A DNA stretch of 64,000 nt from positions 62,001 through 126,000 of the forward strand of contig JAPFBL010000169.1 of the NCBI GenBank assembly GCA_026182355.1, in the 5' to 3' direction. The notes beneath the pieces are model-generated. The model was given only the letters and a program-made list of their open reading frames with translations. It was not told the origin of the DNA and did no database searches. This DNA is from Hermatobates lingyangjiaoensis. Taxonomy: Eukaryota > Arthropoda > Insecta > Hemiptera > Hermatobatidae. Shown here in pieces: positions 1 through 11,082 of the stretch (positions are counted from its first letter, which is position 1; every line of letters begins with the position of its first letter). The position numbers were made by a program, and so were the translations under genes.

Positions 1-403
1 CTCTAGTCCAAATTTTCTTGTTTATTCAAACCCTTTTATTTATTTTTTTTTTCAGAGATTATACCTTATTTTGTTTTAAATATAAATGTCGAGACATACA
101 AATCATACAACCAAAACCTACAACTAATAATTTAATTTTTCTTGACTAGAACATATGCTGTCTATTTGTTTCAAAGATCACAACCAAAGGATTTCTCCTT
201 CAGTGTTATTCCAAAAGCAAGATGTAAAACAAGTTTATTAACTACCACCCATTTTAGTTATGAACACGCCGCAACATCGGATTGATCCTACATAGAGAGT
301 CCCAAACATAGCCTTATTTATGCTCAATGAAGTAGGAGTCCATAGCAACGTCCAGTTTCATCCAAACAGCTTAAATAAAACATTTTACATATCTGGCATA
401 AAC

Positions 404-1118
404 AAATCTAGGATCATGAGTACGGTTTAAACCTCAAAATTTCAGTCATTTAGTCTAGACCAGGGGTGGGGAACCTGCGGCCTGAAAGTCGCATGTGGCC
501 TTTTGAACCATGATATGCGGCCTTTGCGGTTTGTTGAGAAAAGTGTTTTGTTTGAGAAAAATATAAAGAATTACAATTATGGTAATAAAGGCAAATAAAT
601 TTCGAATTTAGGAAGAAGACCATTCATGAATCATTACTTGAAAAGTCTAAGCTTTTAGAAAATCATTTTCCTGAGTAAACAGAGGTAATAAACGAAGGCA
701 ATGATGACACTGCTGAATCTTTTGGTAAAGATGGAAAACAGTTTTAGATGCACTGATCAAGTAATATAATGATAGATTCATGGGTTTTACAATATAACTA
801 TTATATAAGAATTTGCTTATCCATTCGTGGTGGCCTTTTGGGGAAGTGGACGAAGCTAAAATGGCCTTTACTCCAAGAAAGGCTCCCCACCCCTGGTCTA
901 GACATTTAAAATCTAGGATCATGAGTACGGTTTAACCTCAAAATTTCAGTCATTTAGTCTAGACATGTAAAATCTAGGGTCATGAGTACGGTTTAAACCT
1001 CAAAATTTCAGTCATTTAGTCTATACATTTAAAATCGAGGATCATGAGTACGGTTTAAACCTCAAAATTTCAGTCATTTTGTCTAGACATTTAAAATCTA
1101 GGGCCATGAGCACGATTC
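404..1118. repeat. 62-bp minisatellite, interrupted by a hAT element
   Basis: About five units of 61-62 bp contain AATCTAGG, ATCATGAGTACGG and TTCAGTCATTTAGTCTAGAC. The AATCTAGG motif recurs at about 911, 972, 1034 and 1096, and one unit (404-460) lies left of the inserted hAT element. The last unit decays after 1110. No coding potential is seen. Confidence 0.9.
461..895. mobile_element. Non-autonomous hAT transposon (435 bp)
   Basis: The element starts CAGGGGTGGGGAACCTGCGG and ends in the inverted counterpart GGCTCCCCACCCCTG. It is flanked by a perfect 8-bp direct repeat, GTCTAGAC, at 453-460 and 896-903. CAGGGGTGGG termini with an 8-bp target duplication are a hallmark of hAT superfamily elements. 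The interior shows no transposase, so it would depend on a transposase encoded elsewhere. It sits inside the 62-bp minisatellite, whose unit supplies the target site. Confidence 0.9.
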
Positions 1119-1595
1119 AAGCATGAAATATTCAACAAATTAAGCACACAATCATTAGACTACACCTTCTACAATTATCAGAAGATTTCCATTTAATTTA
1201 TTACCCTTTCATCATATAATGAGTAAACTACAACAAGAAAAACTAGTAAGTTTCTTACTCAATACACAATATATAGCAAAACATAAATAATGTGGCGGTT
1301 TAATTTGAACATAAATTACTTTTAATCATAAGTATGATTTAAAATATAATGTTAACCAAGACCAGGAAAAAATTTGTCCTTCAAATCAATTTATATATAT
1401 CGGCATCTATGGACCCCATATAACGTAAGTTATATTGCATTTTTGACACGATTAAATGAAATTTATTACTTCTGCAATCTGTTATTGTGTAGTATTTCCT
1501 CATTTTGAGGGATTTCAAGAATTACATTTCCATATAAAAAAATTTTTTTATATATTTTTGTATATTTTGTATACAAAAGATGTATATTTTTTTAT

Positions 1596-1665
1596 GTTAC
1601 CTTGAAGAAGAAAACTAAGTGTTCGAAACGCGTTGTTAGTTTCATATTAAACTTTTTTTTGCGTG
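1596..1665 (+). ncRNA. Decayed hammerhead-type motif (family F6b)
   Basis: CTTGAAGA is followed by a weak helix II containing CTAAGTGTTC and then GAAACGCGTT. GAAAC plus the palindrome ACGCGT matches the F6 copies near 5.3 and 6.2 kb. The downstream text (TTAGTTTCATATTAAACTTT) matches the copy at 52.1 kb. The CUGA core is altered to UUGA, so activity is unlikely. This is a retroelement end remnant, not a cellular gene. Confidence 0.5.
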
Positions 1666-2208
1666 GAAACGTAATTCTTGAAATGCCTCAATATGATTAA
1701 ATCAAATAATAATGCTAGAATACCTAAATAAAAGAATGCATTATTTATTCAATTGATACATTTAGGTTAATTTGCATTGGTTGTCGATACATAAGTAAAG
1801 ACACAGGTAGTGACGAAAGGACTGGATGATTGTATGAGACGTCATGTCCCTTTGGCAGGGAGCCCGCTCAATCAATAACACCCCGCTACTCCAGCCCCAA
1901 ATTGGAAAAATATTGGCGTCCTTTCACCGAATTGGGTCACAAAAACACTTACATATATTATACCATCAGTGGATTCTACATTTTTTCCCTCCCAGCTTAG
2001 CAATCAGACCCTACTGTGGGAGGTGATTTGTTTTAATAATGTTCACTTTTTGCTATACTGATAAGAGAACTTTTCTCAGTAAAGTAATACACTTGGTAGT
2101 TTTAAAGAATATGCTTTGATTAAACCACTTTGCTTACTATTTCTATTAATATAACTGTCAAATTAATGAAATTTTAAAATTCAAATTCATAATTCTTCTT
2201 TAATTTAG

Positions 2209-2306
2209 CATTACTATGTGTTGTATTCTTTCTGCTGGTTATTGCAGTCGTAGCAGGTATCAATATTGTAAGAGGCAAAGCTGGATTCAGCGACAAAAGA
2301 GCCAAG
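2209..2306 (+). CDS. Candidate internal exon encoding a membrane segment
   Basis: Not recognised as a known gene. The segment is bounded by a pyrimidine-rich stretch ending TTTAG and by AAG|GTTAGA, which fit splice acceptor and donor signals. The open frame (codons in phase with 2208-2210) reads ALLCVVFFLLVIAVVAGINI, then VRGKAGFSDKRAK. That is a hydrophobic helix of about 20 residues followed by a basic stretch, as in a single-pass membrane protein with a cytoplasmic juxtamembrane region. The frame stays open to 2570 if it is not spliced. There is no upstream methionine within the frame. It could be a real exon, a pseudogene fragment, or a chance AT-rich open frame. Confidence 0.35.
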
Positions 2307-2434
2307 GTTAGAAATGTGTTACTGATATATCGGCCAAAGCTTGATTCAAAATTCATGCTGATGGGGCTAGGGTCAAAGTTATGTCGAAAGGGAAAGGCTG
2401 AAAGAGGTCAATCAACCATTACCGAAACCTATGA

Positions 2435-2653
2435 TATAAGAGTTGGCAAGAGCTGCCTGTCGAAAAGGAGCAACAGCCGAAATTGGATTCATTGTCAAAT
2501 ACGGCAACAAATGATGACTATCTTTCAAAAATACCGGGTAATTACGGCATTCCTAAAAAAAAATATTTAACTATGGATATATTACTTGCCAAACGATCTA
2601 CTGCTACGATAGTCTACCACAGAGGTTCCCAAAGTGCCGTGAAAAATATTTAG
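2435..2653 (+). pseudogene. Possible coding remnant downstream of the membrane-segment frame
   Basis: Not recognised. A 72-codon open frame, offset from the 2209-2306 frame, contains ELPVEKEQQPKLDSL, a stretch NDDYLSKIPGNYG, and a terminal TAG. Its mixed acidic/lysine/proline composition is unlike typical AT-rich noise. It has no start codon near its left end, so it would have to be a 3' exon or a decayed copy. Its last bases (2620 on) run into a hAT element, so the true end may have been replaced by that insertion. Confidence 0.22.
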
Positions 2654-3274
2654 TAAAAATATTTTTCTAAAAAATTTTTTTTGTGGGTACGAATTTATTC
2701 TATATTTCTTGTGAATCATGAAACCGAATAATGTTTATATCTACATATACTCATAAGTAGAAGTGGTCAAAATTTTATTCATATTTAAGATGAATCACTA
2801 GTCACTTTTTGGAACTATCTGATTCCCGAATTTCCTGTTATTGCAAAAGTAGAACTTCACACATTGCTGCCATTTCCCACTACCTACGTGAAACTGGATT
2901 TTCACTTTAAACTGCCTTAGAATTTAAATACCAAAGTAGACTTAATGCTGGGGCTAACTTGAGATCAACCTCTCAACTATAGAGCCAAAAATGATTACAA
3001 AACAAACTCTGTGTTAAAATTGATAGTAATTCTGCTTTTTATGTGTTATGAACTTATGAAAAATATGAAAATTAAATCTTTTAGTTTTAAATTTTTATTC
3101 AAAAAATACACATTGTAGTAATATTACTTTTTTGTTTTTAAACACACTTGCTATTTAAAAGGCAAATGAAAATATTTATATTACGATTGCATGAAATCAT
3201 TAAAATATGGGGTTCCCGGGAAAGTACTGGAACCAAAAAAGGGTTCCGCATCGAAAAAAGTTTGAAAAACTCTG
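2620..3274 (+). mobile_element. Decayed hAT transposon with transposase remnant
   Basis: The left end CAGAGGTTCCCAAAGTG and the right end GTTTGAAAAACTCTG form imperfect terminal inverted repeats of the hAT type. The flanks GTCTACCA (2612-2619) and ATCTACTA (3275-3282) match at six of eight positions, consistent with an eroded 8-bp target duplication. Inside is a hAT transposase C-terminal fragment (separate entry). About 655 bp remain, so most of the transposase is deleted. Confidence 0.75.
2801..2985 (+). pseudogene. hAT transposase C-terminal (dimerisation domain) fragment
   Basis: The frame reads FW, then FPVIAKVELHTLLPFPTTY, then a stop. After a frame change it continues with SRLNAGANLRSTSQL. 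The pattern FW..(Y/F)P.IA..(A)L..LLPFPTTY followed by (K)..(S/N)RLN...(N/D)LR is the conserved C-terminal hAT dimerisation region seen in ZBED5/Charlie-like transposases. A stop, a frameshift and loss of the catalytic domain show it is dead. Confidence 0.75.
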
Positions 3275-3282
3275 ATCTACTA

Positions 3283-5264
3283 TAATCAAGAAATGAAGTG
3301 AAATGTTGAAGTGTGCGTTTCGTTCATTTATTACCTTTATGTATCAAACACAGGTAAACTCCGCCACCGTAAGTCATACGGATGATACGTTGACAGTAGA
3401 TTTGTGATGGTTTAACTTTAATGCTATGATACTCGTATGAAGGAATTGGAAAGTCAACGTAGGAGCAATGTTATAGACTTTTAAGCTGTATTTAGCTAGC
3501 TACACAGATATATTCACTAACAATACATACTTGCTACAGTATCTGGCACCTAAAAATACCTGTATATTTTGAAAATAAAAATACCAAACAGACAGATATT
3601 TTTCCAAGGGTAGATTCGGTTTCTCTAATGTATAAAACGAAAAGATAACTTGAAATTAGTCAGTTCTGAGCAATGTACAGACATTTCCTGTATAGATATA
3701 CAGGCATTTGTAGGTGTCTGATACTGAAGCAAGTAGGCATTGTTAGTTCATTTTAATTTCAATGTGTTTATCATAATTTTCTCGCTTTAAAATAGTTAGT
3801 CCTACCTACTCGGGTACTACATAAGAAGTATGCGTAGAATAAAATCATATTAGAGCTCAGAATCTAAAGCTGCAAAATATAAAAGAATAAAAAGAAGAAA
3901 ACGTAAAACCTAAAAGAATCTATAGATCTAATAAGAGTTATGGGCTGCACTAATAATGGTATTTCCTACTATTCTATAATTCCTAATAATATTTTAGAAT
4001 AACACGTATCATCTCTGATTTGGAGTAAAATACCCGTAAAATACGGACAAGTCTGCTAGTTTCTAAATAAAGATGTTAAAAATAACTACGGGACACACTA
4101 AAATATTCTAAATTATTTAAAAAAAACTATTAGAATCACAATCAAAATAAATAATAAAACTGACTTGCGGTTAGTAATATTAGTTTGAACATATTCGAAA
4201 ACTCACGAGTACTCTGTAGACTTCCTGTTCCTGCCCTTCCAGTTTCAGAACTACCTTATCTTGAAGAAGTCTACTCTGAATTTTGGACAAGCTACAAAAC
4301 CAAAGCGGGTTGAGGAGATAATCTTCAAAATATGATTTTTTTGTTTTATTACATTTTGATGAAGAATATTTGAAATATATAAATAATATTGAATGGTAAA
4401 AATGTATTGAAGAGCAGCGTGATGTGCATTTTATTGAGCTCGGATTTAATCTAAAGTACTATGTACCATGCCTTCATCATTTCAATAATTCTGCTCAATT
4501 TTCATATGTACTTTCAATTCAATTAGCTACAAACACAAACTTGACTCTAAGCCCTAAGAGCTCTGTCTAAAGGGACTAATTAATTTGTTCGTCCCTTATT
4601 GCACTAATATGACATGTTGAATGACTTTCTCCTGACACGTTCGACTAATGAGCTAATACCCGCCTCCCATGACGCATTAACTATTTATTTATTAATTTAC
4701 TACATTTTAGACCGAGTGGACTTGTTTGTAAGAAGAGGTTAAACATGTACAAATGGAAATTTACGAGTAGTTCCCTATTACATGAAACAAGATTTGAAAA
4801 CTACAAAAACAAAATATTAATTTCAATTCAATAAACGTTTCTGGTTAGATCCTCCGTAAACAACAGATAAGGGCAATTTTTATGATAACTATTTTCTTAT
4901 TTTTATCAACTTATTATTTATATGTATTTTTTCATGCCTTGGTTACCTTGAAACATATAATGAAATCTTTATTTTATTTATCTACAATATTATTTCACAT
5001 AGATTATACAAATAAATTACTTAAACATTTTTGATATATTATGAATGAAAATCATTTTCAACATTATTCTATTTAATTCTAAAAAAATCACTTCTCCGTT
5101 AGTTATCAAAAATAAGGTGTCAGGTAACTTAAATAAAGGGCCAATAAATTTGCTAAGTTTTAAAAGGTTAAATTTACTTTCAGAACTTTGGATTCAAAGG
5201 CGTTTATATGAGCTGTTTCTACAACTAATAACAACCTTATAAAAAAATATTTATGAGGAAAGTA
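3283..5264. other. AT-rich sequence with no identified feature
   Basis: No convincing open frame, terminal repeat or structured RNA was seen. Short open frames here are low-complexity and AT-driven. Confidence 0.6.
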
Positions 5265-5295
5265 TAATGTCATCATCACAAGGAATTTATTTTAT

Positions 5296-5329
5296 GACGC
5301 GTTTTGAACACTTAGTGTTCTTCATCAGG
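5296..5329 (-). ncRNA. Hammerhead ribozyme motif, family F6a
   Basis: On the minus strand: CUGAUGA, one extra nucleotide, a helix II with GAACAC/GUGUUC around UAA, then (A/G)AAACGCGUC. The first base of GAAAC is mutated to A in this copy, which should weaken or abolish cleavage. Helix III would come from the palindrome ACGCGU and cleavage would follow GUC. The sister copy at 6224-6260 is inverted relative to it, so the two bound a 1-kb foldback. Confidence 0.7.
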
Positions 5330-5419
5330 CACATCTACATTGTAAAGACAAAATGTACCAAATTTGTTTTAATGCTCTTTAAGGGAACTAATTTTTGTTT
5401 TTTTTTTTTTTTTTTTGAC

Positions 5420-5960
5420 AATGGGAGTCAGTGGTGAAATGCTTTATGCGCCCCTAAAACAAGTTTGAGGAGTATCGGACCCCCTAAGTTGGGGAATGCA
5501 GGCCTACAGATTAAAACACCACCGATCTATAAAGTTGCCCTTTTATTGTGGTCTGGGGACTTAGATAGTGTACATTGCCATGAACAGACGTTGAGAGTCA
5601 GTTTGAAAAACCTAACCACAACGTGATACGCAGAAGCACCAAGTGGTGTTGCACAGGGCTACCATCTAGACTCCCTGTTGGCAAACCTTCTCTACTCGCA
5701 GACGCGAGAGACTACAATCTCGTACCACCCAACGGGTCCAAGCTAGACAAAACCATTTCAAAGAAAACTGCCGGCTAAGATAAGTATCCACCAATGGCTG
5801 GACTACTGAGCCGCATATTGGAACAGCCTGCTCTGTACTGCTGGCCTGCGCCGCACAGCGAACGCAGTCACCACCTCTGCGACTAGGACGCCAGTACTAG
5901 GTACACCCACTCCTAAATCAATGGGACAAAGCCACACCAGTTAGAGGGCGTTAGAGGCAA
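5420..5960. other. GC-richer insert between inverted F6 hammerhead copies
   Basis: Roughly 540 bp of mixed-composition sequence contrasts with AT-rich flanks. It lies between a poly-T run (about 5400-5416) and a poly-A run (about 5960). No clear frame, tRNA promoter box or protein motif is recognised. It may be a retroelement body or a captured transcript within the F6 foldback. Confidence 0.4.
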
Positions 5961-6223
5961 AAAAAAATGTTTACCTATAATAAAAAAAATGAGTTACATA
6001 CTTGCCTCAGAAGGGGTGTTTAGTAATTAAGGAATTAAAAGGCACCATTTGAAGAAAAGAACAATTAAGAAAGGAGAAGTGGGGCAGGTAGAGTGCGTTA
6101 ATTCCTCAATCACTCAACACCCCTTTTGAGTCAAGTATGTAACTCCTTTTGTTTTATTTTGGGTAAAAAATGTTGGTTCCTTTAAAGATTTTTTATCGAT
6201 TTTGTCTTGATATTTTAGATGTT

Positions 6224-6270
6224 CCTGATGATGAACACTAAGTGTTCGAAACGTGTCGTAAAATAAATTT
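6224..6270 (+). ncRNA. Hammerhead ribozyme motif, family F6a (intact core)
   Basis: Order on the plus strand: CUGAUGA, an extra U, helix II GAACAC-UAA-GUGUUC (six perfect pairs), GAAAC, the short helix III ACGUGU, then C17 of GUC. Helix I is loose: C/G next to the core, then UUUUA (upstream) with UAAAA (downstream). All invariant core bases (CUGANGA, GAA, UH) are present. It is the sister of the minus-strand copy at 5296. Confidence 0.75.
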
Positions 6271-6299
6271 TCTCACTATCATCAGTAAATACCACACAA

Positions 6300-9200
6300 T
6301 AACTGCTTGCATAGCTCGTGAAAAAAAAATTATTAATAACTCATAAAAAAAAAAATGAAATCAAAATAGTGGTTATAAATTGTTATTAAACTGTTAAAAT
6401 CGTAAAAGATGAAGTTTAACTGGAATAAATGTCAAAAATAAAATATAAATAGACTGAGATAGGTAAATTACTGAAACTATGAAAAGAAAAAAATGACTTA
6501 GAGGGTAACAAAACTATAAAAAGGAAGAGTTTGGATATATGACTTCCTTGATGGGACTTTACTATTGCCACATCGAATTCAAATGTTTTACGTAAGAAAC
6601 GACTATTGATTCTCATGTAGAATATAATCAATCATCTTGCGTCAAGCAGAAAACGACTTTTTGATGAAAATGCAAGAAAGTTTTGATAAATTAGAAGTGA
6701 GACAATGTTTAGACTAGAGTTTGAATGTATTCAATGTATATATGCATTAAGCCTTGCTTGGGACTAAATGTAAATATCGCTACACTCTGTCCGACCCTTC
6801 TTATCTAGTCCTTGTTGTTTATCCAAACCAAGTTCCCTCCCTCTCCTTTGCAATATCAAATTCCATTTACAAGGAATGACAAAAGTCCTTCCTATATGAA
6901 AATCATATTTACGAAAAGCGTTTTCATTTACCTTTTTCGTCAAGCATTCTACTTCTTTAGCTGCTAATAAAAGATATAGGCGGTTCGACATTTTTCTCTG
7001 ACAAAAGATGTTTTTCAAATGCCTTTGCCCTCGTTTTATAACATTGTATATACATTCCTCAAGATATATTTATATTAAAACAAGGATTGAAAGCGGTATC
7101 ATTTCCCATATACATTCATGTAGTTTAAACAATAAATCGTACTGAGATTCATAATTCAAAAACTTTCTCTCACACCCCACTCTCATTTCACCTCTCAAAA
7201 ACAAATTTAATTATCATCAATAAAATACAAGCGTGTTTAATATATCCGTATCTTTGATAAAACTCGCGCGTACTAAATCCATATGTACGAAATTATGTAC
7301 TTAGTCAAACATTACTCAAAAGAAAATAAGAGTGCATTACTATTGGTGAAGTTTTTACTTCTAATTTGTAACACTCCTTTTACGCACATTATAGGAGTGT
7401 GTTTAAATTTTTCTCCTATAATTTTCCTATTATATATAGTGCGTTTGTTTAAATTTCGACATTTCGTACCTGCTAGTACATGTTTACTTTGCGCAGTAGC
7501 TATTGTTTTAGATTAATTGTGACCCAAACTGCTTCACTGTCACGTAAAGTACCGAAAATAAAAATATTTAATTTATTGGATAGAAGTTTTAAGCGACTGA
7601 CTATTAATAACTTAATAATGTTGATATCTTATAAAAATTTAAAATAATTAAAGGTTTTATATAATAATAAGAATTTTTAAATAGATTGTTTACATTATTA
7701 TTTAAATAGTATTTCTATGATGTGTTGTTAATAAGATGTACTTTAATCAAGTAAGAAATTACTAATTATTATAAATAATAATGTTCAAAATAAAAAGTTT
7801 CCAAATATTAATAACTTTGTAAATGTATCATATACAATTTCAGGAAATCAATATTGGAGAATAAAGATTAGAAACAAAGTTTGTTTACCACGAATGTTCA
7901 ACTTTATAAGTACGATGTATTTTTGCCAACTATTTGTCCATTCTCAGGCTTCGAAATTACAAATCACATAAAATATATTTTTTGTATTTAATATTTAAGT
8001 ATATCACATGAACAATAGGAGCTCTAATTATGATGAAGACAGTACTTGGTATTGAGTCTCAGCTTTATGCAGACGACTTACACAGGAGTGGGCTGGAATT
8101 AGGGTTTGTCGTTTTTTAAAAACCGGTTTTTTGGAGAAATTTATGAAATTCGAAAAACTTTTTTTTTAGTAAAAAAATATCGGTTTTCAATGTATGAATA
8201 ACACTTAAAAAAAATTTGAAAGTGATAAATGTAGCCAAATGTACCAGATAGATGAAACACTGTTGCAAGCGGTTTGGTTCTTGGAATCATATCGGTCCGA
8301 TTTAATAATATGGTTATTATAAATATAATATGGTTATAAAATAATATGGTTTATAATATGGTTATTATAAAAATATGAAATATATTGTTTTTATTTATTC
8401 GAACCATTTGCTGAATAACTTGTTTCACTATTATAAAAATATTTACATCCTTATATGTGAAAATTATGCATAAACAACGACTAATTGTTTTTAAAGTTAT
8501 TTAATCCTGGTCAACTATTATTTCTTTGTTCTACTATATTGCTTATACAAATTTACTATAAAAAAAAAACATTAAATAATTTCAGTCAAAAACTGCTTTT
8601 AATCACTCTAAATTTTTTAAATTTGTTCGAATTACAGAATATTCGAGCAAAAAATTTTTTTTATAAAAATTCGAAACCACTTAGAACCGGTTTTCTGGAA
8701 ACATTACTATTCGAAAACCAATTTTCTAAAATGTCGGATTTAAAATTAAAAACCCAGCTGGAATCCTTAACCTTGACTTGGGGCGTTTTGATGTGGTATC
8801 GATAAGGTCACTTATCGATGTGAGGTCTTGGTATGGTGTCGATTAGGTCACTTGCACGGAGATGCAAGTGTGACTTGCACGGAGGGCTTCCTGGTGACTT
8901 GCTTAGTGTGGCCGCTTAGTCTGTTTATGCAGGTGGCGACTCCAATTTCTTAAACTTTACTAGATTGTTTATGTCGCCATGATTATTTTAGCGTTAATTA
9001 GTTAAAGGTAATACCTTTTAAAATCGAAGATGTTGATCCAAACGTTACAAAATGAAATATATCTGTTTATTATGACTTTGTTATAAGTTGTTTGCCATCT
9101 TTGCCGTGTTATTTACTTGGCTTACTTGCTGTTCAAACATCTTTAAGATGATTTAATGGTGTTAAATTTAATTATTTAAGTATACAGTATATTGAAACTG

Positions 9201-10200
9201 TAGATATAATAATTAAAGGTAAACGAATTTCTATTGGATTTACATTAAAGGATAGAAACTTCATTGTATTTGTTATTGATTATAATTTCATAAGTATTTA
9301 TAACAATGATTAATTGTTGAAGATTGGAGTAGGCTGTAAATAAAGTAGAATGAGGAGGGTGGGTATATTTAATGGGTAATTTAATAAGGATGGATATTTG
9401 CTTGAAGTGAGAAGCCATTGGGTGGATTATAGGGCATGAGGGATGACGCAGCGAGTCGAGCGATGACTCGATAAGGCGCCTTTCACATGCTATTCACATT
9501 CATCTTGACTTAGCACACACTGCCTAACTCTAAAGTACACAGCATCATTCAAAACTAAATATATTATTTCCCTCCTGCTATTCTTTAACCATAGCCGACC
9601 TTCTTAATTATCTTCATTCTGTGATATATTCTCTACTAAAGTTTATTATAGTTTGAAAGGGGGTAAGCAATACATCAACCTGGCAACAAGAACTTCAAAT
9701 CAGAATGAAATGAAGTTACTTAACTTAAGGTGTCACCTGATCCTTAATTTTTATAGCGATATTGCCATTTACAGTTATGACCTTTCTTTAAGGTAATCCT
9801 GATATACGGGTCAAAAACGTCAACGCTTACGGTCTCTTTTGTTTAATCAGTCGGTTGAGATCAGTGTCTAGAACTGTTTCTCGAGTTCTGTTTCTATCAC
9901 TAAAATAGTTAAGGTATCTAGAGGGGTCAAAGCCCAGACTGTTCGGGTTCGGTGTAACTGTTTGCGGCCTTCTAACGCAGTAAAATCTCTTCTTTACATA
10001 GTTTACACTCTGTCGATCCTCGTAAGAGGCTTACTTTTTACTAGTAACTTCTAAAGAATCCGTGTCCTGTCAGTAGGCCTAACCTCATCTGACCTTTTGG
10101 GAGCCTCAGTTACTCTGTGTGTTATTCTTCTTCGATTTTGAACTCGTTTTAATACATATACCTACATATAGGACATATACATATATAGGAGGAGAGAAAG
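6300..10200. other. AT-rich sequence, possible eroded repeats only
   Basis: No gene is recognised. Around 8095-8800 two AT-rich segments with ACCGGTTTT and their partial complements suggest an eroded inverted-repeat element, but no clean termini or target duplication can be defined. Around 8790-8900 a short motif (TGACTTGCACGGAG) is repeated. The rest shows no supported feature. Confidence 0.5.
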
Positions 10201-10230
10201 TGGAATGAAATATCGACTTTAACCCAACTT

Positions 10231-10346
10231 TGTTGAAAGATTTTAGTCTTGTTTTCCCATTTCATATTCTGGTTTGATCATTGATTGTTATTTCATATGT
10301 TTATGTAAAATCTGTATATATATATATATATATATACATATATATA
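10231..10346 (+). mobile_element. 5'-truncated F1 mini-element ending in (TA)n
   Basis: The segment starts inside the F1 hammerhead at GTTGAAAGATTTTAGTC. It continues through the F1 body (TTTTCCCATTTCATATT, GGTTTGATCATTGATTG) and ends in a (TA)n tract near 10317-10346. CUGACGA and the 5' half of helix II are missing, so no ribozyme remains. Confidence 0.7.
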
Positions 10347-10390
10347 GTTCAATATTGACAAAAAAACATAGAGAAATCAAAAGAACACAC

Positions 10391-10440
10391 TTTCAGTCTC
10401 TAATTTTCTGTTTGAACTGTCTTCAGGAGAGATAAGAGAG
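10391..10440 (-). ncRNA. Hammerhead ribozyme motif, family F3 (left arm)
   Basis: On the minus strand: CUCUC upstream, CUGAAGA, helix II with loop, then GAAAAUUA followed by GAGAC. GAGA pairs with UCUC as helix I, and AAUU is the self-complementary helix III segment. The 5' side of helix II is degenerate here (CAGUUCAAACAG). Confidence 0.65.
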
Positions 10441-10794
10441 GGGAACCAAGCGCATTGGTTCAGAGACGGTTGGAGACCAACAGTGTTGCCGCATGCGCGC
10501 CCGGTCACTGAAAATAAGGTAGACAGGAATAAATTTATAATTACATTAAATTAGTGGAATATGAAAACAATAAATAAATAAAAGAAAAAATTGAAAAAAT
10601 TAAGGGAAATTGATACATATTAACGAACAATTTTTTCAATTTTTTCTTTTATTTTTTTCTTTTATTTATTGTTTTCATATTCCACTAATTTGATGTAATT
10701 ATAAATTGATTCCTGTCTACCTTATTTTCTGTGACCGGGCCGCATGCGGCAACACTGTTGGTCTCCAACCGTCTCTGAACCAGTGCGCTTAGTT

Positions 10795-10850
10795 TCCCTC
10801 TCTTATCTCTCCTGAAGACGGTTAAAACCAAAACTTAGAGACTGTAAGTG
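10795..10850 (+). ncRNA. Hammerhead ribozyme motif, family F3 (right arm)
   Basis: UCUCUC, CUGAAGA, an extra C, a GGUU/AACC helix II, then an A-rich segment and UUA before GAGAC. In this copy the G of GAAA is lost (CCAAAAC), so cleavage is doubtful. Helix I is formed by UCUC with GAGA. Confidence 0.6.
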
Positions 10851-11082
10851 TGTTCTATTGATTTCTCTATGTTTCTTTGTCTATATTGAACTATATTTGT
10901 CCGTTTTGGATCGTATTTCCAACGAAAAAGTGTATATATATATATATATATATATTCAAAAACATAGTAATTCACAATTACAACACAATTACAATTATAG
11001 ATTAGCAGAATTACAGCACAGTATTTTTTGGTTTAACCATTATCACGAGGAAGGAAATATTAAAATCACATCACGTAGTTAG

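Larger units (their letters stand above)
10345..10895. mobile_element. Inverted dimer of F3 hammerhead elements (260-bp arms)
   Basis: The arms at about 10345-10601 and 10629-10892 are near-perfect inverted complements with a spacer of about 27 bp, and (TA)n lies on both outer sides (10317-10346 and 10930-10953). Each arm contains the F3 hammerhead close to its outer end, and the inner half is AT-rich non-coding sequence. The pair is joined at the 5' ends and the 3' ends face out into (TA)n. No open frame of note is present, so these resemble non-autonomous retrozymes. Confidence 0.85.

Noticed and set aside
8095..8800. Possible inverted-repeat element with ACCGGTTTT ends
   Set aside because: Ends and target duplications could not be defined; similarity of the halves is mostly AT content.
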